Shown here in pieces: positions 7,645 through 19,736 of a stretch of 64,000 nucleotides of DNA. Location of the stretch: positions 5,888,001 to 5,952,000 of the forward strand of contig NZ_CP102931.1 of NCBI RefSeq assembly GCF_024734665.1, given 5' to 3'. The notes under the pieces were generated by a model, which was given only the letters and a program-made list of their open reading frames with translations, searched no databases and was not told where the DNA came from. The position numbers and the translations under genes are program-made. Source of the DNA: Variovorax paradoxus. GTDB lineage: Bacteria; Pseudomonadota; Gammaproteobacteria; Burkholderiales; Burkholderiaceae_C. Numbering within the stretch: position 1 is the stretch's first letter; each line of letters begins with the position of its first letter.

Positions 7645-9807
7645 TCACCCACGCGACGCACGCCGTCGAAGCGCCCCAATTTCATCAAGGCGCCCGGCAA
7701 TACGACGTCCTGCCGCGTCGAGCGACAGATTGACTTCAGCGCTTTGCTTGCCGCGAGCCCCAATCTCGCGCGCCCATTGCTGATCATCGTACAAGCGGCG
7801 CATCAACCGGGCCGCATGTTCGACCGAAGGTTCGGCCCACTCCAGATCGGCGTCGTACGGTGGAATAGGCCGGCCGACCTTCACCCGCTCGTAGGGCACC
7901 AGAAGACTGTTCTCGTCGTTCATGAAGTCCATGTTTCCCGAGAAGGCCGTTGCAATTACGGGCTTTCCCATCAGCATCGCTTCAGCCATGGTCAACCCAA
8001 GTCCTTCGCTGCGATGGAGCGAAACATACGCATCACATGCATTCATGAGCGAAAGCACCTCGTCGGAACTCAAGACTTGGTCAATGATCTTGATCGTCGG
8101 GAAATCGGCGGCAGCATCGCACAACTCCTGAAACTGGACGGGATACCGATCCCCGAACGATGTCTTCAACACCAGCGTCACTGCCTCGTCGCCGCGAAAC
8201 GCCATCTTGAATGCGCGAATGAGTCCGAGCGGGTTCTTGCGCTCCATCACACTCACCATGTGAAAAGTGAAGAGGAAGGTGAAGCGCCTCTCATCCAGGT
8301 TGAAGTACGCGCGATCACGAACCTGGAAGGGAGCCAGGGTCACGCCAGGAAAAAGTGTTCGCACGGGCACGGACAACTGCTCGCGCAGACCGCTTGCGAT
8401 GAACTCCGTCGCAGTCCAGACCTCGTCGACCTGATCAGCGTGAGCACACCATGACTGCGGTATCGAATCGAATTCCCAGTACCAATAGGCGATGCGATAG
8501 GTGCGTGGCGTACGTTCAGCCAGGTCCGCCCTGGCGTAGGCTCGTGCAAAGAACGGCTCGGGCTGCACGTGGATGATCGTAATGTCGGCCGACTCAAGTC
8601 CAGTGAAGCGCACGTGGCGCGGATCATCGCGCGCATCCGTCCGGACATCGCGCAACGATGTCTGAATGCCCACCCGCGCCATAGCCTCGGTCATGGCCTC
8701 TACGGAAACACGCAACCCTGAGGGATAGCAGAAATGGCCAATGACATTGACTCCACCATGAACCAAGCCGGGGATCAGTGTGTCGATATCGAGCCCGGCA
8801 CACCACGTGTGCGCCTCCGGCGCAATGGATCCCTCCGCGCCGGACGCGAGCCATTCGAGCAACGCCCGAGCGGCAGCGACGCTCGAAAATGCATCGGGAT
8901 GTGCACGCTGCCATGCAGCTTGCGCCAAATACCCCATACGCACTTGCAGTGCTGGCTCCGGAAACCCAGAAATCTCGGTCGAGCCCGACGGAAACCGGTC
9001 AGCGCCATAGGTATTCGCAACCCAGGCCGAAAATCGGGTCCAGCCAAAAACTGTCAGTGCGTCAGGGAAGCGCTGCTGCCATCCCGGTGTAAACAGAAAG
9101 GCCCGCACCAACTCGGCTTGCGGGTTCTCCTGCGCCTGCAGGAACAGCCACCAGACTTCTTCGAGCGCCAAGTCACCAGTTTCCAACCCGTGCTGCATGA
9201 ACCACCGAAAAAGACCACGTCGGCCCGACGGCATCAGCCCGTGTGGCATGACCGCGCGAACATCGTCATTCGACAGAAAAAACTGCCTCGCCCGCTCGGC
9301 AAAGTCGTCCGAAAGAAGTGCAACCAGATGCTGCATGCTCTCGGGGGTCAACTCCAGAGCCTGTTGTCCGTTGCGACTGTGCAGCCATTCGGCAAAGCCA
9401 TTTCCGCCTGGGGCGGAGAACACGTAGGGAAAACGATCACGAAGATCCCCTCGCTGACGTAGCGTATCCATCAAGAAGCGCGCTGCACTCTTTCGATCTA
9501 CGACTGACCGGGCGTTCGTCTGCGGCCAGAAAACCTGGTCTCGAGGCAAACCCGCGGCTTCGAGGACGTCGTCGGCACTATAAAGATCGAGGGCGGCAAC
9601 GAAAGTCCCCCCTCCTTCCTGCTGCAGAGCCTTTTGGCGTGAGTGCTCCTCATCAAACAACAGCTTCAGAGACTGCGCTCTTGCCTCACGGATAGCGCGT
9701 TCCCGAAGAAACTGCAGTCGTTCCGGCATGCGCCAAGGCGTCATCAGCCAGTAAGCGGCCTTGGGAACCTTGCGCGCGGCTCGGCGCAGCACATCAAGCC
9801 TTCGCAT
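7645..9807 (-). CDS. large GT-B glycosyltransferase with uncharacterised N-terminal half
   Basis: This 720-residue protein is convergent with wzt (3 bases apart) and divergent from the FkbM gene. The C-terminal half, from about residue 345 (PGLVHGGVNVIGHF), is a family 4 GT-B fold. It has FLFTFHMVSVMERKNPLGLI at the hinge and the donor-site block YVSLHRSEGLGLTMAEAM, then GKPVIATAFSGN. The N-terminal 340 residues are helical and rich in arginine and tryptophan, and I do not recognise them. A role in adding sugars to the exported polymer is likely from context. Confidence 0.8.
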   Translation of the reverse strand: MRRLDVLRRAARKVPKAAYWLMTPWRMPERLQFLRERAIREARAQSLKLLFDEEHSRQKALQQEGGGTFVAALDLYSADDVLEAAGLPRDQVFWPQTNARSVVDRKSAARFLMDTLRQRGDLRDRFPYVFSAPGGNGFAEWLHSRNGQQALELTPESMQHLVALLSDDFAERARQFFLSNDDVRAVMPHGLMPSGRRGLFRWFMQHGLETGDLALEEVWWLFLQAQENPQAELVRAFLFTPGWQQRFPDALTVFGWTRFSAWVANTYGADRFPSGSTEISGFPEPALQVRMGYLAQAAWQRAHPDAFSSVAAARALLEWLASGAEGSIAPEAHTWCAGLDIDTLIPGLVHGGVNVIGHFCYPSGLRVSVEAMTEAMARVGIQTSLRDVRTDARDDPRHVRFTGLESADITIIHVQPEPFFARAYARADLAERTPRTYRIAYWYWEFDSIPQSWCAHADQVDEVWTATEFIASGLREQLSVPVRTLFPGVTLAPFQVRDRAYFNLDERRFTFLFTFHMVSVMERKNPLGLIRAFKMAFRGDEAVTLVLKTSFGDRYPVQFQELCDAAADFPTIKIIDQVLSSDEVLSLMNACDAYVSLHRSEGLGLTMAEAMLMGKPVIATAFSGNMDFMNDENSLLVPYERVKVGRPIPPYDADLEWAEPSVEHAARLMRRLYDDQQWAREIGARGKQSAEVNLSLDAAGRRIAGRLDEIGALRRRASRG

Positions 9808-9970
9808 AGCGGCACAGCAATTTCGCTAACAAACGTAACTTCATCATGGCGGGTCTTATTCGAGTGCGGTCATCATGCTAATGATCACCTGTTTCCGCCT
9901 CGTAAAATGGCGGTATGCGCGAAAGCATGCATTTCCCTGGGAGGACCATCGGCTCAGCCGCAAGTCGCAC

Positions 9971-11269
9971 ATGACTCAAAACAACAGTTCCAAGGTTTTT
10001 ACTTCGTACGCACAGAACTTCGAGGACGTAATGCTCTGGCGGGCGCTGAAGCATGTGCCTGCGGGCGTCTACGTCGACATCGGTGCCCAGCACCCCGTGG
10101 TGGACTCCGTCAGCAAGGCTTTCTATGAGCAGGGGTGGCGCGGCGTGCACGTCGAACCTGTTCCGCGCTATGCGGAATTGCTGAGGCAGGACAGGCCCGA
10201 CGAGGTCGTCCTGCAGGTTGCGCTTTCTGACGCGGCGGGCATCCTTGAACTCCACGTGATCGAGGATACGGGTCTCAGTACGGGTGTGAAGGCCTATGCC
10301 GACATCCATCAAGCCGAGCATGGCTTTGCATACAAGACAGTACCGACACCCATGCTGCCGATGAAGACCGCCTTGGCATCGCTGGACGGCCGTCCTGTGC
10401 ATTGGCTGAAGATCGACGTCGAGGGGCTGGAGGAAGAGGTGCTTCGAGGTTGGGACAGCAAGACGCTGCGGCCCTGGATCATCGTGATCGAGGCCACCGT
10501 GCCGATGTCGACCGAACTCCGCTACGACGGCGCTGAACGTATTCTGGTCGACGCAGGCTATCAATTCGCCTACTTCGATGGGCTCAATCGCTTCTACGTG
10601 GCTGTGGAACATGCGAATCTGCTGCCAGCACTGAAGATCCCGCCCAACGTGTTCGATTACGCCGAACTCAGCGGGCAATCCGGAACGTGGTGCAACGGCC
10701 TCATCGCGCGCCACAAGGAAGAATTGCGCGTGTGTGCGGCTCAGCTCGAAGCCGAGCGTGCCGAACGGGTACAACTCGAACTGAGATTCCACGCCGAACT
10801 CCATAGCGCACGCACAGCGCTCGAGGATGCAAAGAATCGGGCCCACGAAGCAGCCATGCGCACCGTCAAGGCCGAGGCGCGGGCAACCATTGCTGAAGCA
10901 AGTGCCACCCATGCAAACGAGCGGGCCCTCGATGCCGAGGCGCGCGCGTCGCTAGCGGCGACGACACCGCTGCGGCGGCTGGCTTCCGCTGCGATGGAAG
11001 GCCGCATTACCAGTGGCATCAAGCGTCGCATCAAGACTGCCCTTCGCGTTGTGGCGATTACGGTAGGCCGCCACCCTCAGCTCAAGCGAGCGGCAATACT
11101 CACCTTAAGCTGTGTCCCACCGCTGAGGCGGCGCCTGCAAGCGATGCTCGCGCCCCCCCCTTCTTCTGCATCGCATAGCCCGTTGGAGAAACCTCTGTCC
11201 ATGTCTCCCGACACCGCCCTGGTGTACCGGCAGCTGCGTCAAAGCCAGCAAAGTTCGGGGCACGCCTGA
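9971..11269 (+). CDS. FkbM-family methyltransferase with coiled-coil tail
   Basis: Residues 8-215 form an FkbM-type SAM methyltransferase. VYVDIGAQHPVVDS (33-46) is the SAM loop, VHVEPVP (59-65) follows, and WLKIDVEGLEEEVLRG (145-160) is the usual FkbM block. Residues 247-330 are a long alanine/glutamate heptad-like coiled coil, and 345-392 are basic and amphipathic. The start at 9971 (MTQNN) was chosen because the upstream 32 codons do not look like protein. Its stop overlaps the start of the triple glycosyltransferase (TGATG). The layout is like the chain-terminating WbdD of E. coli O8/O9a; a cap-methylating or chain-length role is inferred. Confidence 0.82.
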   Translation: MTQNNSSKVFTSYAQNFEDVMLWRALKHVPAGVYVDIGAQHPVVDSVSKAFYEQGWRGVHVEPVPRYAELLRQDRPDEVVLQVALSDAAGILELHVIEDTGLSTGVKAYADIHQAEHGFAYKTVPTPMLPMKTALASLDGRPVHWLKIDVEGLEEEVLRGWDSKTLRPWIIVIEATVPMSTELRYDGAERILVDAGYQFAYFDGLNRFYVAVEHANLLPALKIPPNVFDYAELSGQSGTWCNGLIARHKEELRVCAAQLEAERAERVQLELRFHAELHSARTALEDAKNRAHEAAMRTVKAEARATIAEASATHANERALDAEARASLAATTPLRRLASAAMEGRITSGIKRRIKTALRVVAITVGRHPQLKRAAILTLSCVPPLRRRLQAMLAPPPSSASHSPLEKPLSMSPDTALVYRQLRQSQQSSGHA

Positions 11270-14200
11270 TGCGGATCCTCATTGACCTTCAGGGCGCCCA
11301 ATCCACCGGCAACAGACATCGCGGCATTGGACGTTACTCCCTGTCTCTGGCGCAGTCGATGGCGCGGCAAGCGGGAAAGCACGAGCTTCTGCTTGCGTTG
11401 AATGGACGTTTCCCAGAAGCGGTGGACGACATCCGAACCGCCTTCAACGGGCTGATCGATCCGGCGAACATCAAGGTTTGGTACCCAGCCGCGCAGTCAG
11501 GCGCCGGCGCCCGGGCGCCGAGCGAAGTACTTGCCGACGAGAAACTCTACGAAGCATTCCTGGCCAGCCTTAAGCCCGACGCGGTGCATGTGTCGAGCCT
11601 GTTCGAAGGCTTGGGCGATGCCACGGTCACCAGCGTAGGCCGCTTCACACGCACACCCACGGCCGTCACGCTCTACGACCTCATCCCGCTGATCAACCCG
11701 CAACCCTACCTCGACAATCCGGTCATGCGCGACTGGTACATGGGCAAGGTGGAGGCGATGCGCAAGGCGAACCTCTGGCTCGCCATTTCGGAGTCGTCGA
11801 GACAGGAAGGCCTTTCCCACCTGGACCTGGACGCGACACGCTGCGTCAATGTGTCCACGGCCGCGGGCGGCCATTTCAGGAAGCTCGACGTGGCTCCCGA
11901 GCGCGCACATGCATTACGTGCCCGGTACAACCTTCACAAGCCGTTCGTGATGTACACAGGCGGTATCGACCATCGCAAGAACATTGATGGGCTGATCCGG
12001 GCGTTCGCGTTGCTTCCTCCTGAATTGCGTTCTGAGCACCAACTCGCGGTGGTGTGTTCAGCGCGACCCGAGGACCGCGAGGCGTTGATGGCGCTGGCCC
12101 GCCAGCAAGGGCTGGCTAAAGAAGACGTCGCAGTCACGGGGTTTGTGCCGGAAGAAGACCTGGTCGGCCTCTACAACCTGTGCGCGCTGTTCGTTTTTCC
12201 ATCGTGGCACGAAGGGTTCGGGCTGCCGGCGCTCGAAGCGATGTTATGCGGTGCCCCCGTGATCGGTGCCAACACGTCCAGCCTGCCTGAAGTCATCGGG
12301 TGGGAAGACGCGATGTTCGATCCGCGAGACGACAAATCCATTGCAGCAAAGATGTCGCAAGCGCTCAGTGATGACGCTTTCCGACGCACCCTGGTCGCGC
12401 ACGGCGAGCAGCAAAGCAAGAAGTTCTCGTGGGATGAGTCGGGACGGCGCGCGCTGCGGGCCTTCGAGCAGTTGCACGATTCGACACACACTGCGAAGCC
12501 CGGTGCCATGGGCACTCCAGCCGGTGCAGCGCGCCCTCGTTTGGCGTATGTGTCGCCGTTGCCACCTGAGCGCAGTGGCATCTCGAACTACAGCGCCGAG
12601 CTGTTGCCGGAGCTTGCCAAGTTCTACGACATCGAACTGGTGACCGACCTCAAGGCCATCGACAGGCGCGAACTGAGCAAGTCGTTTCCGCTGCGCAGCG
12701 TCGAATGGTTCCGCCACAACGCATCCGCTTTCGATCGGGTCCTCTATCACTTCGGGAATTCCGAGTTTCACCAGCACATGTTTTCGCTGCTGGAAGAGAT
12801 TCCCGGGACCGTTGTGCTGCATGATTTTTATCTGAGCGGAATCCAGGCACACAGAGAGAGCGTCGGCGGCGAAGCGTTTGCATGGACACGCGCACTCTAC
12901 GAGTCCCACGGGTATGGTGCCGTCGCCGAGCGTGCAAAGGCAGCAGACACGGCGGACGTGATCTTCAAATACCCGTGCAACTTCGACGTGCTGCGGCTTG
13001 CGTCGGGTGTCATCGTTCATTCGCCCTACTCGCTGGAGCTTGCAAGGCAATGGTTCGGCAGCAAGAGCACGGACAACTGGACACTGATTCCCCTGCTGCG
13101 TGTGATGCCTGAATCGATCGACGAGGCAAGACGTCGCGCACGCACGGAATTGGGCCTGGACGACTACCAGTTCATGGTTTGCGCATTTGGCCTGCTCGGG
13201 CCGACCAAGTTGAACCACCGCCTGCTCGACGCATGGCTGCAATCGTCCCTGGCCACGGACCCAAAATGCCGGCTCGTGTTTGTCGGAGAGAACGACAAGG
13301 GACGCTACGGGGCGCAGCTCGAGCAGGTCGTTGCCCGTCGCGACCGAGCCGCGCAGGTGAGCATCACCGGCTGGGTTGACTCCGCAACATTCCAGCGCTA
13401 CCTGAGTTCGACAGATGTCGCGGTTCAACTGCGAACACTTTCGCGCGGCGAAACCTCGGCCGCCGTCCTGGATGCCTTGGGTCGAGGCGTTGCCACGGTG
13501 GTCAACGCCAACGGATCGATGGCATATCTGCCGTCCGACGCAGTCGTGATGCTGCCTGAAGAGTTCAGCGACGAAGCGCTGATCAAGGCACTGGAAAATC
13601 TACGCCAATCGCCTCCCACCGCGCGCGCTCTTGGAGAGAAGGGCAAGGAGTTGATCAGCACGGCGCATGCGCCGGCCGATTGTGCTCGGCAGTATGCCCA
13701 GGCGATCGAGTTGTTCGCATCGCGCGCGAAGTATGCACGCACGGGGCTGATCAAGTCGATCGGGGCAGACACTTCGCTATCCGACGAAAGCTTGACCGAA
13801 GCCGCGCAGAGCATTGCACGGGCCCTGCCAATGCCAGCCGCGAAGCGCCAATTCTTTGTCGATGTGTCGGAGTTGGTGCAACGCGACTGGCAAAGCGGCA
13901 TTCAACGGTTGGTTAGGTCATTGCTCCGATCGTTATTCGACAGCCCGCCGGAGGGCTATCGGATAGAACCGGTCTACGCCTTGAAGGGCGAACCAGGATA
14001 CAACTACGCACGGAAATTCTCGTTGCGTTTTCTCGGTTGCTCGCCACAGGGCCTCGATGACGCGCCCATCGACGCGCGAGATGGCGACATCTTTGTAGGC
14101 TTGGATCTGCAACCACACATCGTCCCGGAGCAAGCCGATTTCTACAAGGCACTGAGGCAACAGGGAGTCCGTGTCGAATTCGTGGTGTACGACCTGTTAC

Positions 14201-15024
14201 CGGTCTTGTTGAGTCATCGATTTTTCCAGGACGCAAAGGCTGTGCACGAGCGTTGGTTGAAAGTGATTGCCGAGAGCGATGGTGTTCTTGCGATCTCCAA
14301 CGCAGTCGCGGACGAGTTCACGGCATGGGCTTCCGAGAACGCGCCAGAACGTATCGGGGCAGGTCTCAAGGTGCGTGCCTTCCACTTGGGCGCGGACATT
14401 TCGTACTCGTTGCCGACGAGCGGTCTGCCGCTCGCTGCCAAGTCAACGCTGGCCCAGATCGCGGCTGCGCCGGCCTTCCTGATGGTCGGCACAGTCGAGC
14501 CTCGCAAGGGGCATGCACAAACGCTCGATGCGTTCGAACAGCTCTGGCGCAACGGCATCAACGTCAATCTCGTGGTTGTAGGCAAGACAGGCTGGATGGT
14601 CGAGGAAGTCATCGAGCGGCTGCAACAACACCCGCAGCGGGGCCGACGGCTGTTCTGGCTCGAAGGGATCAGCGACGAATACCTGGAGCAGCTCTACGAC
14701 GACAGCGCTTGCCTGATCCTGGCCTCCGAGGGCGAGGGCTTCGGACTACCGTTGATCGAAGCCGCTATCCACAAGCTGCCGATCCTCGCGAGGGATCTAC
14801 CCGTCTTCAGGGAGGTCGCAGCAGACCACGCACTTTACTTCGACGGCATGAAGGGCGAAGACATTGCAGCAGCCGTGATGCGATGGCTCGAACTATTTAA
14901 GTTGGACCAGCATCCGCGCTCGGAGACAATGCCGTTCCTGACTTGGCAGCAGAGTGCAGAACAGTTCAAGGCTGCTCTTTTTGACCAGTCTTGCCCCCGG
15001 ACTGCGCCACAACGGTCCAATTGA
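11269..15024 (+). CDS. three-module GT-B glycosyltransferase
   Basis: This 1251-residue protein consists of three family 4 glycosyltransferase modules in a row. Module 1 (1-400) has RGIGRYSLSLA and an EGFGLPALEAMLCGAPVIG donor site. Module 2 (about 425-810) opens with RLAYVSPLPPERSGISNYS and has GETSAAVLDALGRG in place of the usual E-x7-E. Module 3 (about 865-1251) has QSGIQRLVRSLL, MVGTVEPRKG and EGEGFGLPLIEAA. The first and third keep full donor-site motifs. The middle one is more divergent and may be structural. It is a good candidate for the processive polymerase of the exported glycan. Confidence 0.85.
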   Translation: MRILIDLQGAQSTGNRHRGIGRYSLSLAQSMARQAGKHELLLALNGRFPEAVDDIRTAFNGLIDPANIKVWYPAAQSGAGARAPSEVLADEKLYEAFLASLKPDAVHVSSLFEGLGDATVTSVGRFTRTPTAVTLYDLIPLINPQPYLDNPVMRDWYMGKVEAMRKANLWLAISESSRQEGLSHLDLDATRCVNVSTAAGGHFRKLDVAPERAHALRARYNLHKPFVMYTGGIDHRKNIDGLIRAFALLPPELRSEHQLAVVCSARPEDREALMALARQQGLAKEDVAVTGFVPEEDLVGLYNLCALFVFPSWHEGFGLPALEAMLCGAPVIGANTSSLPEVIGWEDAMFDPRDDKSIAAKMSQALSDDAFRRTLVAHGEQQSKKFSWDESGRRALRAFEQLHDSTHTAKPGAMGTPAGAARPRLAYVSPLPPERSGISNYSAELLPELAKFYDIELVTDLKAIDRRELSKSFPLRSVEWFRHNASAFDRVLYHFGNSEFHQHMFSLLEEIPGTVVLHDFYLSGIQAHRESVGGEAFAWTRALYESHGYGAVAERAKAADTADVIFKYPCNFDVLRLASGVIVHSPYSLELARQWFGSKSTDNWTLIPLLRVMPESIDEARRRARTELGLDDYQFMVCAFGLLGPTKLNHRLLDAWLQSSLATDPKCRLVFVGENDKGRYGAQLEQVVARRDRAAQVSITGWVDSATFQRYLSSTDVAVQLRTLSRGETSAAVLDALGRGVATVVNANGSMAYLPSDAVVMLPEEFSDEALIKALENLRQSPPTARALGEKGKELISTAHAPADCARQYAQAIELFASRAKYARTGLIKSIGADTSLSDESLTEAAQSIARALPMPAAKRQFFVDVSELVQRDWQSGIQRLVRSLLRSLFDSPPEGYRIEPVYALKGEPGYNYARKFSLRFLGCSPQGLDDAPIDARDGDIFVGLDLQPHIVPEQADFYKALRQQGVRVEFVVYDLLPVLLSHRFFQDAKAVHERWLKVIAESDGVLAISNAVADEFTAWASENAPERIGAGLKVRAFHLGADISYSLPTSGLPLAAKSTLAQIAAAPAFLMVGTVEPRKGHAQTLDAFEQLWRNGINVNLVVVGKTGWMVEEVIERLQQHPQRGRRLFWLEGISDEYLEQLYDDSACLILASEGEGFGLPLIEAAIHKLPILARDLPVFREVAADHALYFDGMKGEDIAAAVMRWLELFKLDQHPRSETMPFLTWQQSAEQFKAALFDQSCPRTAPQRSN

Positions 15025-15056
15025 TTTCAATCAGAGGTGCATTGCGCAGATCTTGA

Positions 15057-17039
<1,983 letters not shown>

Positions 17040-17047
<8 letters not shown>

Positions 17048-17441
17048 ACGTCAGCATCCGGTGGCCGAAGTAGCTCGTGACGACCGGCACGAGAACACCG
17101 ATCAGGTGCGCCACGGCCTCGGCATGCTCGACGATGCCCAGCTTCGGAAACACCCAGCGGGCAAGAACGAGGCTGATAGCCAGCGTCTGCAGCACAGCGA
17201 GCACATTCACGCCGACGAACTTCATGATCTGCGGGCCGAGCGCGCTCTTCTTTGCGTCAAACACATGCTGGCGCATCAGCACGAAGGCGACCACCATCCC
17301 CACCAGGTAGGCCAGGACAATGGCCGTGCCGTAGCCCAGCCAAAAACTGAACAGGAAGCGCGACCCATAGTTTGCGGCGGCGGCAATGCCGCCGGCCATA
17401 AGAAACCGGAGGAACTGCGGCGTCAGCAACGCGCTATTCAT
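17040..17441 (-). CDS. GtrA-family membrane protein
   Basis: This 133-residue protein with four predicted membrane helices begins [38 protein letters not shown] and the late [10 protein letters not shown] match the GtrA family, thought to help move polyprenyl-phosphate-linked sugars across the inner membrane. In mycobacteria the GtrA protein Rv3789 sits next to dprE1, dprE2 and aftA. Here it is the last gene of the minus-strand cluster that includes DprE-like enzymes. The ATG overlaps the stop of the upstream FAD oxidoreductase (ATGA). Its substrate is inferred to be the polyprenyl-phosphate sugar made by that cluster. Confidence 0.85.
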
Positions 17442-18772
17442 CGGGTTTGCGCGGCCGCGGCCGACTTCGCCAGTTCGCGTCCGAATCCGATGCTCTCCGA
17501 GATGCCTCGGTCTTCGGGGTAGTAGTACGACGTATCCGCCACCCACAAACCCTGTACCGGCAAGGCGGCAGGCGGAAGGCGATCCAGATAGCCCGGGTCA
17601 CAGATCGGCTGCGCGTAACGGTAGCGGCTGGCGCGCATGTCGATGAAGTCGTCTTCCGTCAGCGCCGGATTGATCTTCATGCAGTACCGGCGAACCTTGG
17701 CCAGGAAGACTTCGTCCGCGTCCTGGAACTTCGGATGCTCACCCGGCATGTAAAACGGAACGTACAAGACATGAGGGTCCAGGGGCCGCAAATTGCTGTA
17801 CTCCACCAACCCCGGAATGTCCATCTCGGGGTCGTTAATGTTTAGCCAGAAATTCTCGGTCAGGGGCTTGCGCAGCTTGGCGATGACGCAGACCACGGCG
17901 ATGTTCTTCAGTGCGGCAAAAGCTTGCAACGTCTGCGCCGGCAGCTCCGGCATCAGGCGCGGCACATAGGGCAAGGGAACGGTGCTGACGATCTTGTCGA
18001 AGACCTCCATCCCCGCCGCCGTTTGCACCCCCTTCACGGCGCCATCTTCGATCACCACCTTGGAGGCAGGAGACGCGAGACGGACCTCGCCGCCCTTGGC
18101 CTCGATCGCCGCCTTCAGCGCATCCAGCAACGTTTGCGATCCGCCGTCCAGGTAGCCGAGCTTTTCCTTGAACAGGCTGTAGCGGGAACGCCCGATGCGG
18201 CGAATGCGGCTCCAGATCCACGCGGCCGACAGGTTGGAGCTGTGCTCGTAGAACTTGTAGTCGAACAGACGCTTCCACAGCACCTCGTAGGCTTCGGCAC
18301 CGACCCATCGCTTGATCCAGCCGGTGGCCTCGACGTGGTCGAGCGGCTTCCAGTCGTTTCGCTTGGTTGAAAGAAAAGCGTGCAGGCCGTAGCGGAACTT
18401 GGCGACCAACCCCAAGCCTTTGAACGTCAGCAAGGCCATCGGATTTCCCCATGGCTGAAGACGGTTCTGGTACCAGTAGCCCATCTTCGTGGCCACCCAG
18501 TGCATCTTCGAGGAGAGGCCGAGTTCTTCGAGCATCTGGAAAAAGGCCGTGTCCGAGGTGCAATGAAAATGGTAGTAGCGCTCGATCCGCAGCCCGCCGA
18601 AATCAAAGGCCGCGGTCATTCCGCCCACGCGGTCGTCGGCTTCGAACACGACGGGCCGATGCCCGTCGAGGGCCAGTTGGTAGGCGACAGCCAGACCCAT
18701 AGGGCCGGCTCCCAGAACGGCGATGCGTTGCCCGTGCGGCGAGCCCGGAGCGACAAGGTTCGATTCCGCCAC
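17438..18772 (-). CDS. FAD/NAD(P)-dependent amine-oxidase-like oxidoreductase
   Basis: This 444-residue flavoprotein has an N-terminal Rossmann loop [15 protein letters not shown], an FE-x-DDRVGGM second motif and a C-terminal FAD block ending in [20 protein letters not shown]. The overall form is like protoporphyrinogen oxidase or UDP-galactopyranose mutase. The start is a GTG at 18772, one base after the upstream stop. Upstream in-frame codons to 18856 overlap that gene and do not look like protein. Its reaction is unknown. Position between the epimerase and GtrA genes suggests it alters a lipid-linked or nucleotide sugar. Confidence 0.75.
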   Translation of the reverse strand: MAESNLVAPGSPHGQRIAVLGAGPMGLAVAYQLALDGHRPVVFEADDRVGGMTAAFDFGGLRIERYYHFHCTSDTAFFQMLEELGLSSKMHWVATKMGYWYQNRLQPWGNPMALLTFKGLGLVAKFRYGLHAFLSTKRNDWKPLDHVEATGWIKRWVGAEAYEVLWKRLFDYKFYEHSSNLSAAWIWSRIRRIGRSRYSLFKEKLGYLDGGSQTLLDALKAAIEAKGGEVRLASPASKVVIEDGAVKGVQTAAGMEVFDKIVSTVPLPYVPRLMPELPAQTLQAFAALKNIAVVCVIAKLRKPLTENFWLNINDPEMDIPGLVEYSNLRPLDPHVLYVPFYMPGEHPKFQDADEVFLAKVRRYCMKINPALTEDDFIDMRASRYRYAQPICDPGYLDRLPPAALPVQGLWVADTSYYYPEDRGISESIGFGRELAKSAAAAQTR

Positions 18773-18773
18773 G

Positions 18774-19703
18774 TCAGAACTCCAGTGCGATCTTGCTGTA
18801 GACCGGATGATTGAACGTCTCCTCGACAGCCTCATTGAACGGCGTGCTGCGCACACCGAAGATTCCGGGCCAGTCGATCACCTCGAACTCGTCGCGCGCC
18901 ACCAGAGCCTGGAGCTGCTGTGTGGTGAACGGCGGATTGCGATCGAACAACGACCAAGTCCACAGCAAGCCGTAGAACAAGCCATAAGGAATCTTGACGA
19001 TCCGAGCCTTCGCCTTGGTGGCGCGCTTGATCTCGCGAATGATGTCGATGTAGTCGACCTGCTGATGCCCGGTGATGTTGAAGATTCCGGTGCGGACGGT
19101 GTTTTCGATGCAACTGATGATCACGTTGCAGAAGTCGCCGACGTACAGCGGCTGGCGCATGAACTTGCCGTTTCCCGGCACGGGAAACACGGGCACCTTC
19201 GCCATGAAACGCGACAGCCATCCGAGATGCTTTCGATCAAACCAGCCGAACATCAGGGTCGGTCGCAGGATCGGGCATTCGATGCCGCTGTCCAGGACCA
19301 TGCGCTCCTGGTCCTTCTTGCTGCGGGTATAAAAATCGTCGGCCACGGACTCCACCACCGACGAGCTGATATGGACCAACTGGGGCACCCTGTTCTTCTT
19401 GACGGCCTCGAGGATGAGTTCCGTGGAAGTCACGTTGTTGTCCACGAATTCCTGGTAATCGATGCCGCCGATCTGCGCTTGCAGCATGACCACCACGTCA
19501 GCACCTTCGAAATGCGCAAGCCAGTCGCCGCGCTTGGAAACATCCGCGTATTCTGCAACCACGTCGGGATGCGCTCGCGCCAGCACCTCGAGGTTGGGAC
19601 GGTGCTTGTCCAGCACGACGATCTGCGTGAATTTTTCGCGATTCAGGCGGGCAACCAGGTTTTGCCCGACGAGACCGGCCCCTCCAGGAAGAATTATTTT
19701 CAT
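18774..19703 (-). CDS. NAD-dependent epimerase/dehydratase family protein
   Basis: This 309-residue extended short-chain dehydrogenase has an NAD-binding [19 protein letters not shown] for the catalytic serine and YTRSKKDQE for the Tyr-x3-Lys pair. [17 protein letters not shown] and the [10 protein letters not shown] segment resemble NDUFA9-like and UDP-sugar epimerases. It lies 33 bases after the membrane glycosyltransferase and one base before the FAD oxidoreductase. The substrate cannot be named. With the DprE-like genes nearby, a sugar-lipid or nucleotide sugar is likely. Confidence 0.78.
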   Translation of the reverse strand: MKIILPGGAGLVGQNLVARLNREKFTQIVVLDKHRPNLEVLARAHPDVVAEYADVSKRGDWLAHFEGADVVVMLQAQIGGIDYQEFVDNNVTSTELILEAVKKNRVPQLVHISSSVVESVADDFYTRSKKDQERMVLDSGIECPILRPTLMFGWFDRKHLGWLSRFMAKVPVFPVPGNGKFMRQPLYVGDFCNVIISCIENTVRTGIFNITGHQQVDYIDIIREIKRATKAKARIVKIPYGLFYGLLWTWSLFDRNPPFTTQQLQALVARDEFEVIDWPGIFGVRSTPFNEAVEETFNHPVYSKIALEF

Positions 19704-19736
19704 ACCGAAACCCTAACAAACAAAATGAGGCACATG

